DNA of 64,000 nucleotides from Leifsonia sp. 71-9 (GCF_001898805.1 NZ_MKVJ01000018.1:200508-264507), one strand, 5' to 3'. Positions 26,368 through 34,324 are shown, numbered from the stretch's first letter. Made by a program: numbers and translations. Notes: generated from the letters alone by a model not told the origin.

Positions 26368-27150
26368 TCAGGCGAGGGCGGCGAGGAGCGCCGGGTGCAG
26401 GTGCCCGTTGCTGGCGAGGGACGAGCCGTTCCCGGGGCCGGGGGTGCCGTCCACCGAGGTGAACACGCCTCCCGCCTCCTCCACGATCGGGATGAGCGCG
26501 GCCAGGTCGTAGGTCTTCACGTCGAACTCGCCCACCGCGTCGAGCACGCCCTCGGCGAGCAGCATGTACGACCACATGTCGCCGTAGGCGCGATCGCGCC
26601 AGACGGCACGGGTCAGGGCGACGAGCTTGTCCAGGTAGCCGGCGTCGTCCCACTGCGCGATGCTCTGGAAGCTGAGGGAGGCGTGCTCCAGCTCCGAGAC
26701 GCCCGACACCTGGAGGCGGCGCGGTTCGCCGGTGGTCTCGTCCGCGGTCCACGCGCCCTCGCCGGTCGACGCCCACCAGCGCCGGCCGAGAGCGGGGGAG
26801 CTGACGACGCCGACCACGGGGACCCCGTCGACCGCGAGCGCGATCAGCGTTCCCCAGACCGGCACCCCGCGCAGATAGTTGGCAGTGCCGTCGATCGGGT
26901 CGATGATCCACTGCCGCGCCGAGTCGCCCTCGGTGCCGTACTCCTCGCCCAGGATGCCGTCCTCCGGCCGTTCCGCGGCGATCAGCTCCCGGATCGCCCG
27001 TTCCACGGCCAGATCGGCCTCGGTCACGAACGACCGATCGGGCTTGGTGTCGATCCGGAGGTCCAGGGCACGGAAGTGCTCCGACGAGATCCGGTCGGCG
27101 GTGTCGGCGAGGCGCAGGGCGAGGGCGAGGTCGTCGCTGTGGCGGGTCAC
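26368..27150 (-). CDS. hisN: Inositol monophosphatase-family phosphatase, histidinol-phosphatase type
   Basis: 260-residue Mg-dependent phosphatase of the IMPase superfamily, close to the HisN branch used by Actinobacteria for histidinol phosphate. Metal site residues lie in GEEYGTEG (Glu), WIIDPIDGTANYLRG (Asp-Pro-Ile-Asp-Gly-Thr) and YGDMWSYMLLAEG. The GTG start has TAGGCT six bases upstream, which also contains the stop codon of the upstream gene. The HisN assignment rests on overall similarity. A suhB-like inositol phosphatase role is possible. Confidence 0.82.
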   Translation of the reverse strand: MTRHSDDLALALRLADTADRISSEHFRALDLRIDTKPDRSFVTEADLAVERAIRELIAAERPEDGILGEEYGTEGDSARQWIIDPIDGTANYLRGVPVWGTLIALAVDGVPVVGVVSSPALGRRWWASTGEGAWTADETTGEPRRLQVSGVSELEHASLSFQSIAQWDDAGYLDKLVALTRAVWRDRAYGDMWSYMLLAEGVLDAVGEFDVKTYDLAALIPIVEEAGGVFTSVDGTPGPGNGSSLASNGHLHPALLAALA

Positions 27151-27156
27151 GGGACG

Positions 27157-27162
27157 AGCCTA
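27157..27162 (-). promoter_or_regulatory. -10 box of hisN, overlapping the upstream stop codon
   Basis: TAGGCT on the minus strand. Its first three bases are the TAG stop of the SDR gene (27160-27162), and the hisN GTG follows after six bases. Confidence 0.5.
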
Positions 27163-28059
27163 CCGGGCGAGGGTCCGGCGGGCGATCCGCAGGTCGCGCA
27201 GCGAGAAGCGCCCGTCCGGGAGTGCCGCCCGGATGCTCGCGTCGTCGAACGGCCGGGACGGGCGGATGCCGGCCGGCGGCTCGGGTGCGAACGGGGCGGG
27301 CGCGCTGACGCCTTCGTCGAGCATCCGCGCCTGCGCTTTCGCGACGAGCGGGACGACCATCGTCCACTCGGTGAGCTGCGCGAGTGCGCGGATGGTCCAG
27401 ACCGGCGCGGGGAAGAAGACCGGGCGGCGGTCCGCAACCCGGGCGATCCGGCGGACCGCCTCGCCCAGTGTGAACTCGTCGGCCCCCATGACCGCCACCG
27501 TCGGCTCCGGGATGCGGGCCTCGAGGGCGGCGACCAGCACGTCGACCGCGTCGTCGACGGGGACCGGGCGGACCGTCCGCTCGCGGAAGCCGACCGTCGC
27601 GAACAGTGGGAGGGTGCGCACGGCGCGGGTCACGTGGTCCACCATGTGGTCGCCGGGGCCGTAGATCATCCCGGACTTGAGGATGGTGTGGTCGATCCCC
27701 GAATGGCGGATCAGCTCCTCCGCCGCCCACTTGGTCTCGTGGTAGGGCGAGCCGCAGTCCGGCCGCGCGCGCAGGAAGCTGACCATGACGATGCGCTTCA
27801 CGCCGGCGCGCTGCGCGGCCTCCACCACCGCGCGGGTCCCGTCGACGTGGACGCGCTGGAAGGTCTGGTCGCCGAGCTCGCGGTTGATTCCCGCGCAGTG
27901 GGCGACGACGTCGCAGCCGGCGAAGGCCGCGGCCAGGGCCTCGACGTCGTCGATCTCGGTGCCGGTGCGCCGCGAGACGACGACCGTCTCTGCGGGGTCG
28001 AGCCGCTCGGCGAGATGGCGCCCGACGAATCCCGTGCCGCCGGTGATGGCTACGCGCAT
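27160..28059 (-). CDS. NAD(P)-binding epimerase-like SDR protein
   Basis: 299-residue atypical short-chain dehydrogenase with a Rossmann start RVAITGGTGFVGRHLAERL. It then shows DVVAHCAGINRE, a conserved Tyr in SPYHETKWAAEELI (Y-x-x-x-K) and LKSGMIYGPGDHM. It resembles NADH-binding epimerases of the complex I NDUFA9-like group; the substrate is unknown. AAGGAG seven bases ahead of the ATG is a good ribosome site. It is divergent from an ArsR-type repressor across a 67-base region holding inverted repeats, so it is likely that repressor's target. Confidence 0.87.
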   Translation of the reverse strand: MRVAITGGTGFVGRHLAERLDPAETVVVSRRTGTEIDDVEALAAAFAGCDVVAHCAGINRELGDQTFQRVHVDGTRAVVEAAQRAGVKRIVMVSFLRARPDCGSPYHETKWAAEELIRHSGIDHTILKSGMIYGPGDHMVDHVTRAVRTLPLFATVGFRERTVRPVPVDDAVDVLVAALEARIPEPTVAVMGADEFTLGEAVRRIARVADRRPVFFPAPVWTIRALAQLTEWTMVVPLVAKAQARMLDEGVSAPAPFAPEPPAGIRPSRPFDDASIRAALPDGRFSLRDLRIARRTLAR

Positions 28060-28081
28060 GACCTTGCTCCTTCGCTTATTA

Positions 28082-28122
28082 GCAATATAGCGAAACTGTA
28101 TATAGCAATGGTGCTATATTGC
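28082..28122. promoter_or_regulatory. ArsR-type operator and promoter region
   Basis: GCAATATAGC (28082-28091) is inverted as GCTATATTGC (28113-28122). A nested palindrome ATATAGCA-ATGG-TGCTATAT spans 28100-28119. The half-site thus occurs three times. The -10 box TATATT (28115-28120) of the regulator gene is inside it, six bases before the ATG. Confidence 0.7.
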
Positions 28123-28126
28123 AACC

Positions 28127-28465
28127 ATGACCGACAGCGCGACCGACGTGTTCGCCGCTCTCGCGCACCCGACGCGGCGGCAGATCCTGCAGGACCTCAA
28201 GGACGGCGAACTCGCCGCGGGAGAGATCGCCGCGCGCTTCAACGCCACCGGCCCGACCATCTCCCGGCACCTGAGCGTGCTGCGCCAAGCCGGCCTCGTC
28301 TCCGAGCGCCGCGACGCCAACCGCATCCTGTACTCGCTGGTGGGGGACCGCCTCGCCCTGTCGGTGGGCGACTTCCTCTCCACCGTGTGCCCCGAGCAGA
28401 TCGTGCTGCGCGAGGTGCGCAAGCGCGGTTCGGGCTCGAGGAGCGGCCGCGGCGTCGAGGCCTGA
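28127..28465 (+). CDS. ArsR-family transcriptional regulator
   Basis: 112-residue winged-helix repressor. DVFAALAHPTRRQILQDLKDGEL and GPTISRHLSVLRQAGLV (recognition helix) and then RRDANRILYSL (wing) are the classical ArsR/SmtB layout. No cysteine pair of the metal-sensing type is seen, only one late Cys, so the signal is unlikely to be a thiophilic metal bound at helix 3. It probably represses itself and the divergent SDR gene through the repeats at 28082-28122. The start codon directly follows a -10 box, so the mRNA is leaderless. Confidence 0.9.
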   Translation: MTDSATDVFAALAHPTRRQILQDLKDGELAAGEIAARFNATGPTISRHLSVLRQAGLVSERRDANRILYSLVGDRLALSVGDFLSTVCPEQIVLREVRKRGSGSRSGRGVEA

Positions 28466-28613
28466 GCCGCCGCATCGTCGGGAGTTCGCTGCGAGTTCCC
28501 GCGGTCACAGCGTCCTCCGATTGACCGCCCGGTGGGGCGGCGTATCGTCGTGTGCACAGCGCCCCAGACCTTCGACGCGGTCCCATCCGATCCGAGTCGA
28601 GTCGAGGTGTGCG

Positions 28614-29705
28614 ATGTCGCAACTCTCTGAGAATCCGACGGCGCGCGACGGCGGTTACTCCGCTCTCGCGACCGTCGTCCGCGATGCCGGTCTCCTGCAT
28701 CGCCGGTACGGCTACTACTGGACGAAGCTGATCCTCGTCCCGGTGGTCACCGCCGCCATGATCGCCGTCTTCCTCGTGATCGGCGACAGCTGGTGGCAGG
28801 TCGTCACCGCCGTCGGCTTCGCCTTCGTCTTCACCCAGATCGCCTTCCTGGGTCACGACGCGGCCCACCGGCAGATCTTCCGCTCGGGGCGCTGGAACGA
28901 CTGGATCAGCCTCCTCGTCGGCGACCTGTTCGTCGGGATGAGCTACGGCTGGTGGCAGCACAAGCACACGCGCCACCACGCCAACCCGAACCAGGAGGGC
29001 GCCGACCCCGACATCGACCTGCCGGTGATCTCCTTCACCCCCAGCCAGGCCGCGGCCAAACGGTCGCCCGCGGTTCGGTGGCTGATCGGCCATCAGGGCT
29101 GGTTCTTCTTCCCGATCCTCTTGCTCGAAGGGCTGTCCCTGCACGCCTCGAGCGTGCGGCGCGTCTTCTCGCACGGGGCCGTGAAGCGTCGGCCGGTGGA
29201 GATCGCGTTCCTCGCGGTGCGCATCGGGGGCTTCCTCGCCCTGGTCTTCCTCGTGCTGTCGCCCGGCATCGCCGCGGTGTTCCTCGCCGTGCAGCTCGGG
29301 CTGTTCGGCTTCTACATGGGGATGTCGTTCGCCCCGAACCACAAGGGGATGCCGCTGGTGCCCCACGGACTGAAGCTCGACTTCATGCGCCGGCAGGTGC
29401 TGATGAGCCGCAACATCCGCGGCAACCGCACCCTCGACTTCCTGATGGGCGGCCTGAACTACCAGATCGAACACCACCTGTTCCCGTCGATGCCGCGGCC
29501 GCATCTGCGCCGCGCCGCGCCGATCATCCGCGCCTACTGCGAGGAGCGGGAGATCGCCTACACGGAGACCGGACTGCTCCAGTCCTACGCGATCGTCACG
29601 CGCCACATCAACAGGGTGGGGCTCGGCGACACGGATCCCTTCAGCTGCCCGCTGCTCGAACTGCGTCAGGTCTCCTCCACGGCGGAGCCCCCGCGAAGCG
29701 CCTGA
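28614..29705 (+). CDS. Membrane fatty acid desaturase
   Basis: 363-residue di-iron acyl-CoA/lipid desaturase. The three histidine boxes are HDAAHRQ, HKHTRHH and QIEHHLFP. Between them are two pairs of membrane helices. This organisation fits an aerobic desaturase acting on membrane fatty acids, with electrons supplied by a separate ferredoxin or flavoprotein reductase not found here. The ATG at 28614 has GAGGTG upstream. An ATG at 28521 would add 31 unconserved residues and is rejected. Confidence 0.9.
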   Translation: MSQLSENPTARDGGYSALATVVRDAGLLHRRYGYYWTKLILVPVVTAAMIAVFLVIGDSWWQVVTAVGFAFVFTQIAFLGHDAAHRQIFRSGRWNDWISLLVGDLFVGMSYGWWQHKHTRHHANPNQEGADPDIDLPVISFTPSQAAAKRSPAVRWLIGHQGWFFFPILLLEGLSLHASSVRRVFSHGAVKRRPVEIAFLAVRIGGFLALVFLVLSPGIAAVFLAVQLGLFGFYMGMSFAPNHKGMPLVPHGLKLDFMRRQVLMSRNIRGNRTLDFLMGGLNYQIEHHLFPSMPRPHLRRAAPIIRAYCEEREIAYTETGLLQSYAIVTRHINRVGLGDTDPFSCPLLELRQVSSTAEPPRSA

Positions 29706-29742
29706 GTGCGCGCCCGCCGCCGCACGCGGCAGAATCTCCCGT

Positions 29743-30561
29743 ATGAACGGCGAACTCGCGGCGCTCATCGCGCTCACCCTGCACGGCAACGACTGGCTCG
29801 CGTCCGGGAGCGGACCCGCTCCCGACCTCGACACCGCGAACTCGGCGTTCCAGTACGTCGCGACGGTGCAGGCGACGTCCCCGCGGCGCCGGCTGCTGGG
29901 CACGCGGACGTGGACGGCCGAGGGTGTCGGCGCGTGGTTGAGGTTCGTGAAGGACACGAAGGCCCGCCGCCTGTCCCTGGTCGTCGGCGGCTCGCCGTCC
30001 TCCGGACTTCCCGACCCGGTCGCTGCGTCGTTCGCGAACGGAGGCCGGTGGGCGCTGGTCAGCGACGGCCCCAGTCCACGGCTCTGGCGATCGCAGTGGG
30101 TCGTGCAGGATCGGAACCGTCCCGACCAGCGGATCTGGGCCGTCCGGCTCATCGGCGATCCGCTCCGCCGGCCGTGGCGAGCAGAGCCGCCGGCGTCGCT
30201 GACGGTGGCGCGCGACGACCTGCGGAGCGCGCTCGAAACGATCAGGGCCTTCGCTGAGCGCGCCGAGCTCACCACCTGGGCGGCGTGGTTCGGCGAAGCG
30301 CTGGACCTTCTCGCTGCGCCGGAGGCGCTCATCCCGTACAACCCCGACCTCGCCCCGGCGACGCTCTCCGTGGAGTCGCGGCAGCTGCTGGCCGCGGCCG
30401 TCAAGGCGTGGGTGTTCGGCGGGATGGGGTCGTGGAACGATCTCGGGTTCGACGACGAGGCGCTGCAGGCGGAGTACGCGCAGCGGACCGGCATCCTCTA
30501 CGGCAGCGTTCTCGCCGCCCTCGTCGCGGTCACCGGCGCGCCGATGCGGCGCGCCGCATGA
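29743..30561 (+). CDS. Hypothetical protein
   Basis: 272 residues without a domain I recognise. The protein is soluble, with no signal peptide or membrane helix. The first part is Trp-rich (TWTAEGVGAWLRFVKD, WRSQWVV), and the second half is mostly helical (DLRSALETIRAFAERAEL and onwards) and ends with an Ala-rich helix. Codon use matches its neighbours, so it looks like a real resident gene. It lies 37 bases after the desaturase gene on the same strand, possibly in one transcript, and converges with the acyltransferase gene. Confidence 0.6.
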   Translation: MNGELAALIALTLHGNDWLASGSGPAPDLDTANSAFQYVATVQATSPRRRLLGTRTWTAEGVGAWLRFVKDTKARRLSLVVGGSPSSGLPDPVAASFANGGRWALVSDGPSPRLWRSQWVVQDRNRPDQRIWAVRLIGDPLRRPWRAEPPASLTVARDDLRSALETIRAFAERAELTTWAAWFGEALDLLAAPEALIPYNPDLAPATLSVESRQLLAAAVKAWVFGGMGSWNDLGFDDEALQAEYAQRTGILYGSVLAALVAVTGAPMRRAA

Positions 30562-30573
30562 CGCTGCGGCGCC

Positions 30574-31743
30574 TCAGGCCTTGTCGTGAGTGTCGACGAG
30601 TGCTCGCTCTGATTCTCGCGCTTCCGTCTCGGCCCGCACGGAGCGGGCGACCCGCTGGGAGAGCCGGTGCAGAGGGCGCTCCGCCGCGTAGTAGAAACCG
30701 GTCGCCACCGCGAGCGCGAGCACGATCGCCACGAGCGCGGGCACGGGGCCGATCCCCATCACGTACGCGACGGCGATCATGAGCGGGCGGTGTACCAGGT
30801 ACAGGCTGAACGAGATCGTCCCGAGGAACAGGAGCACGCGCGTCGTCAGCACCCGGCTCAGCGGTCGCCAGAGGGTCGCGACGACGATGAGCAGCATGAT
30901 CCCGAGCAGCACGACGGGGATGGTCGCGACGCGGGCCGGGATGCCGTGGGCCTCGAGGGGACGGCCGATGACGAAGAACGAGGTGATCGCCGTGATGGCG
31001 GCCAGGGTGAGCGCGACACCGGCGACGTGCGTCCACCAGCGATCCGCGGTGAGGAACCGGAAGACGCGGGTGATCTGCTCCCAGTACTGCGCGAGCAGCG
31101 CGCCGAAGAAGAACATCGGGAGGTAGCTCGTCGCGGGGTCGTTGTTCGCCCAGCCGATCAGGCAGATGACGAGCGCCAGGATCGAAGCGGGGATCGGGTA
31201 GCGCCGGACGATGAGCACGTACACGGGCAGTGCGAGCGAGAACACCACCTCCCACTGCAGCGACCACAGTGTCCCGATGGCGTTCGACGTCCCGCCCAGC
31301 AGCGTCGCGTCGTGGATGATGTCGATCAGCGGGTAGTCGGCGGGGAGGGCGGCCACGATGGGGGAGGTGCCCGGACCTGCGGTGTGCGGGATGAGAACGT
31401 AGGACAGCCAGGCCAGCACGATGGCCGCGAGCACGGGGCCGTAGAGACGCACGATGCGGCTCGGGTAGTACGCGGTCAACGAGAAGCTGGGACGCGTCGC
31501 CGCCTTGGTCAGGACGAACCCGGACAGGATGAAGAAGAGGAAGACGGCCTCGGCGCCGAGCCAGACGACGTGGAGGGGCGAGAAGATGAGCAGATTCGCG
31601 AGCGGGTTCGCGGCCGGCTTGAGGTAGACGCCGTCCTGCAGGGTCGACCAGTTCAGCGCGAGCACATGATAGAGCAGGACGGACACCGCGGCGAGACCGC
31701 GGAGCGCGTCCAGTTCACGATTACGGATGAGGTCACCTCTCAC
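30574..31743 (-). CDS. Acyltransferase 3 family membrane protein (OafA/YrhL-like)
   Basis: 389-residue multi-pass acyltransferase. ELDALRGLAAVSVLLYHV holds the Arg and His typical of the active site, followed by ten or so membrane helices with SLQWEVVFSLALPVYVLI and LSLYLVHRPLMIA-like motifs. Such enzymes O-acylate exported sugars, for example surface polysaccharides or glycolipids. The GTG complementary to 31741-31743 starts the conserved segment. It is followed leftwards only by the converging hypothetical gene. Confidence 0.87.
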   Translation of the reverse strand: MRGDLIRNRELDALRGLAAVSVLLYHVLALNWSTLQDGVYLKPAANPLANLLIFSPLHVVWLGAEAVFLFFILSGFVLTKAATRPSFSLTAYYPSRIVRLYGPVLAAIVLAWLSYVLIPHTAGPGTSPIVAALPADYPLIDIIHDATLLGGTSNAIGTLWSLQWEVVFSLALPVYVLIVRRYPIPASILALVICLIGWANNDPATSYLPMFFFGALLAQYWEQITRVFRFLTADRWWTHVAGVALTLAAITAITSFFVIGRPLEAHGIPARVATIPVVLLGIMLLIVVATLWRPLSRVLTTRVLLFLGTISFSLYLVHRPLMIAVAYVMGIGPVPALVAIVLALAVATGFYYAAERPLHRLSQRVARSVRAETEARESERALVDTHDKA

Positions 31744-31816
31744 AGAGCGTGGTACACGCGGATAGACTACCCGCCGTCGTGTTCCGACGCGCTGCCACGG
31801 ACAGCGCGCCGATGCA

Positions 31817-31854
31817 GGAAAGCCCGGTCAGAATGCTTTCTGACCGGGCTTTCC
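31817..31854 (-). terminator. Terminator hairpin after tRNA-Lys
   Basis: Sixteen-base perfect arms (31817-31832 and 31839-31854) around a six-base loop, starting three bases past the encoded CCA. On the minus strand the arm ends in CTTTCC, a short T tract. The symmetric stem could also stop transcription from the other side. Confidence 0.8.
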
Positions 31855-31856
31855 GG

Positions 31857-31932
31857 TGGTGCGCCCCCAGGGACTTGAACCCTGAACCCATTGATTAAGA
31901 GTCAATTGCTCTGCCGATTGAGCTAGAGGCGC
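31857..31932 (-). tRNA. tRNA-Lys (anticodon CTT), CCA encoded
   Basis: Acceptor arms GCGCCTC and GGGGCGC pair with one G-U. The D loop has AGCTCAATCGGCAGAGC, the anticodon loop CTCTTAA lies in a TTGA/TCAA stem, and the T arm is CAGGGTTCAAGTCCCTG. A discriminator A and CCA (31857-31859) are encoded. The gene stands next to a foreign RT-SLATT cassette, but the cassette is on its 5' side rather than its 3' end, so this is not the usual tRNA attachment site. Confidence 0.95.
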
Positions 31933-32003
31933 ATTCGATTCGGTAACCCGAACCGAGGCTCAACATTAGCAGGGGTTTCGGCCGCTTCGCCAATCGAGTG
32001 ATC

Positions 32004-32021
32004 CTCGGGTGTGTCGAGGGT
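32004..32021. repeat. Left copy of the direct repeat bounding the RT-SLATT cassette
   Basis: CTCGGGTGTGTCGAGGGT, matching the copy at 34325-34342 except for one base (C/G at the third position). The last 15 bases are identical. It lies between the tRNA-Lys promoter region and the RT gene. Confidence 0.75.
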
Positions 32022-32076
32022 GGAACCGGATATCCCCGGCGTGAGGCTGCCGCGACAAAACGCACGGCTCCACTCG

Positions 32077-33462
32077 TCACCTGTAGGCCACGGCCTCGAC
32101 ATCACGCTCGAGGTCTTTCACCTCTTTTCGGATTCGTGCGTAAAAGAGGGATTTCGCTTCGCCTTCGTTTGCCAGCCTTGTCAGCGAAACACCAAAAACC
32201 TGGTTCAGCGCCGTCCGCATCTGGTCAATAGTCCATTCGTCGAAGTTCGGTATGTAGCCGGAACGGTCGGGCCGCCGAGACGCGAGTAGGCGGTAGGCGG
32301 CTACAAATCGTTTAAATTGGGTGTTCTCGGCGACCCCGAAACGGGCAGCCTTGGACGAAATCATCGAGTCGAGATGGTGAAGCAACTGCTGGTGACGTAT
32401 TTGAGAAAAGTAGACGAGCCACCCGACCGCATGACCTTCAAATCTGCAGCCCGTAATCAAGAGGTCGATATGCCAAACCAGCCGATGCTGCGCCACGGCA
32501 AGTCGTTCGGCGTCGCCCTTGGCTCGGATCACGGCATACTTGTAGGCCGTAAAGGCGCGCGCAATTCGGCCTTCAATGCGAGAAATCGACTCCCTTCTAA
32601 CCGTGAGCCTCGGTCCCTCAAATCTGTAGCCGAGGTACTCGAACGGCTCTGAGAGCGCGCCGGTCGCGGACTTTCCAGATCCATCTACGGGATGTGGGCT
32701 GAGTTTCGCCATACCCAAAAGTCGCTTCGCGTCCACCATCGCGGGACCGGTGTCTTTCGACGGCAACAGAATGAGTACGTCGTCGACAAACCGAAAGTAT
32801 GCCACCCCACTCGAGGCCATTTCTTTGTCAAGGTGCGCTAGGCACAATTCCGCCAGTCCATTAGATATGGCAAGGCCCTGGGGTACGCCAATGGCATTGG
32901 AGTGCCCTTTCGAAGAAACCCGTGACCCAGTCGTCGGTGCCCGTGCAGCATCCATGAACAGTTGCACGATGCTCTCGTCTTTGAGTGCGTGCTTGAGGAC
33001 GGCCTGCAACCATTCGTGGTCGATGCTGGGGTAGAAGTTCTGGATGTCAAGCTTCAGAAAATGGGTGTACTCACGCCTTGATAGCGCAGAGATGACGCGA
33101 GCAATAACGTCTTGCGCAAGTGGAGCAGACGCGACGGGCGCCATCTCGCGCATGAAGTTGGCCATGCACTTGAGCACTACTCTGTCTTGAATTCGAGGCT
33201 GAGAGATCTCCCTCGGGGCCTTGGCTCTACCCTTCGGTTTTAGGATCAGGTGATACCCCGCGAACCTGTAGCTGCGGGCCCGGAGCTTGTGGTTGAGCCA
33301 TCGAACGTTGGTGTCGAGATTTGTGCGCCAGTTCGCGGCAGTCATACCGTCCCGCGCGGCGGTAGCTCCGCGTGCCTCTAAGGTCTCGAACGCCGCGACT
33401 ATCGCGGCTTTTGTCACCGCGGTATTCCAGATTCGGCGGCTCCCGCTAGCTGTCCTACCCAC
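32077..33462 (-). CDS. Reverse transcriptase, UG/defence-associated type
   Basis: 461-residue RT. Fingers around residues 63-105 (LRARSYRFAGYHLILKPKG; ISQPRIQDRVV). Palm motif with the first catalytic Asp in FLKLDIQNFYPSID (D139). GVPQGLAIS at 192-200. The catalytic pair is in YFRFVDDVLIL (D227-D228; FVDD rather than the YADD common in retrons and group II introns). EYLGYRF lies at 275-281. Residues 300-461 form a long helical C-terminal extension. No maturase, endonuclease or integrase domain is seen. The GTG start lies inside the end of the SLATT gene (8-base overlap). GC content is low (32 of 60 bases in 32341-32400) compared with flanking genes. Probable anti-phage RT; template unknown. 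Confidence 0.85.
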   Translation of the reverse strand: MGRTASGSRRIWNTAVTKAAIVAAFETLEARGATAARDGMTAANWRTNLDTNVRWLNHKLRARSYRFAGYHLILKPKGRAKAPREISQPRIQDRVVLKCMANFMREMAPVASAPLAQDVIARVISALSRREYTHFLKLDIQNFYPSIDHEWLQAVLKHALKDESIVQLFMDAARAPTTGSRVSSKGHSNAIGVPQGLAISNGLAELCLAHLDKEMASSGVAYFRFVDDVLILLPSKDTGPAMVDAKRLLGMAKLSPHPVDGSGKSATGALSEPFEYLGYRFEGPRLTVRRESISRIEGRIARAFTAYKYAVIRAKGDAERLAVAQHRLVWHIDLLITGCRFEGHAVGWLVYFSQIRHQQLLHHLDSMISSKAARFGVAENTQFKRFVAAYRLLASRRPDRSGYIPNFDEWTIDQMRTALNQVFGVSLTRLANEGEAKSLFYARIRKEVKDLERDVEAVAYR

Positions 33463-34105
33463 CGATCATCCAAGCAAGGGTCGGTACGAGCAAGGCTGCG
33501 GAGCCCATTGCGAGAACTATCGGAATGCAATTGATGCCGATGTCGAGGGCGATTAGCGCGCGCCACTTAGCAAGTTCCACAAGACTTACGTACCTGTAGC
33601 TCGGCCTTTCAGGCTTGGCGGCATCCTCGCGATCAAGGCGCCATGTCATTGCGCGCGCAAAGTCGACCGGGCTGTGGTTAGGGGTCCTATCCAAAAGAAG
33701 CTGGTACTCCGAGTTCAGCCTCTCAAACGTGCGTTGACGTGACCCTCGTAGACGCAGCGTTCGACTTGCGAAATCCGCGTCGACGGAGATTCTCTGGAAC
33801 TGTCTGTAGGCCTCGAAAAGTAGCGCAGCCTTCTCCCCGTATCCGGCATTTGCAATAACCAGCGAGGCAATAAGCGTAAGGACTCCGATTGCGCACCACA
33901 GATACGCACCGTTCGGCCCGTAAATCGTCGCGTCCTTCAGCATTGCAACACTGACTAGCGCGGACGCCGTCGACAGAGAGATCAGCGCAGCATTCCAAAG
34001 CCGTCCTCGATTTTGCATTCTTTGGGCGAACTTCATCCTCGACAGATAGTTGCGCTCGGATCGGGCCGCGAAATCAGAAAGTTGATCGCGTGTGACGAGA
34101 GACAT
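33455..34105 (-). CDS. SLATT-domain membrane protein, putative effector of the RT system
   Basis: 216 residues from the ATG at 34105. A basic amphipathic N-terminus is followed by two adjacent membrane helices (about residues 36-56 and 65-87), the core of SLATT (SMODS/SLOG-associating two-TM) domains. Then comes a helical cytoplasmic segment (GEKAALLFEAYRQFQRI; FERLNSEYQLLLDRTPNHSPVDFARA) and a hydrophobic C-terminus (about 182-214). SLATT proteins are predicted to form membrane pores in conflict systems, and a SLATT subfamily next to reverse transcriptases is known to me from memory only. A GTG at 34120 is possible but overlaps the GGAGG, so the ATG is preferred. It is co-translated with the RT gene. 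Confidence 0.75.
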   Translation of the reverse strand: MSLVTRDQLSDFAARSERNYLSRMKFAQRMQNRGRLWNAALISLSTASALVSVAMLKDATIYGPNGAYLWCAIGVLTLIASLVIANAGYGEKAALLFEAYRQFQRISVDADFASRTLRLRGSRQRTFERLNSEYQLLLDRTPNHSPVDFARAMTWRLDREDAAKPERPSYRYVSLVELAKWRALIALDIGINCIPIVLAMGSAALLVPTLAWMIGG

Positions 34106-34324
34106 TGGCGCTTCGGCCACCTCCGGTAATCCGCTGCGCTAGCAACTAGCGCAATCCAGTGCTCATCGCCCGTAGGCTCAGCCGACTTTGCGGCGCGCGG
34201 ACAACGATCCGCATCTATCACATGACTCCCGGCCGAAGCGACCGTAGGAGCGGTGGCCGAAGCGATCTCACACTAGCAACGCACTCGAACAACCCCAGAG
34301 AGTTTCATGCTTGATGCCCCCGAA
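34106..34324 (-). other. Structured leader or candidate ncRNA of the RT-SLATT cassette
   Basis: About 220 non-coding bases between the right repeat and the SLATT start. GGCCGAAGCG occurs at 34231-34240 and 34255-34264, and inverted at 34109-34118. The outer pair extends to 13 perfect bases (34252-34264 with 34109-34121). The arm at 34109-34121 covers part of the GGAGG (34120-34124) ahead of the SLATT ATG. Inside are an 8-base stem with a three-base loop (34135-34153) and GCGGA/TCCGC (34197-34212). It may be a translational switch or an RT template RNA. Confidence 0.5.

Noticed and set aside
31857..32021. tRNA-Lys 3' end as attachment site of the RT cassette
   Set aside because: The cassette lies on the 5' side of the tRNA and no tRNA 3' fragment is repeated at its far end; the repeat that is present is unrelated to the tRNA.
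32077..33462. RT as part of a group II intron or retron
   Set aside because: No maturase or endonuclease domain, no intron domain V-like hairpin with flanking exons, and FVDD rather than YADD; no msr/msd-type inverted repeat directly ahead of the RT, since SLATT is there instead.
32077..34105. RT as part of a diversity-generating retroelement
   Set aside because: No template/variable repeat pair and no target gene with a C-type lectin-like domain were seen nearby.
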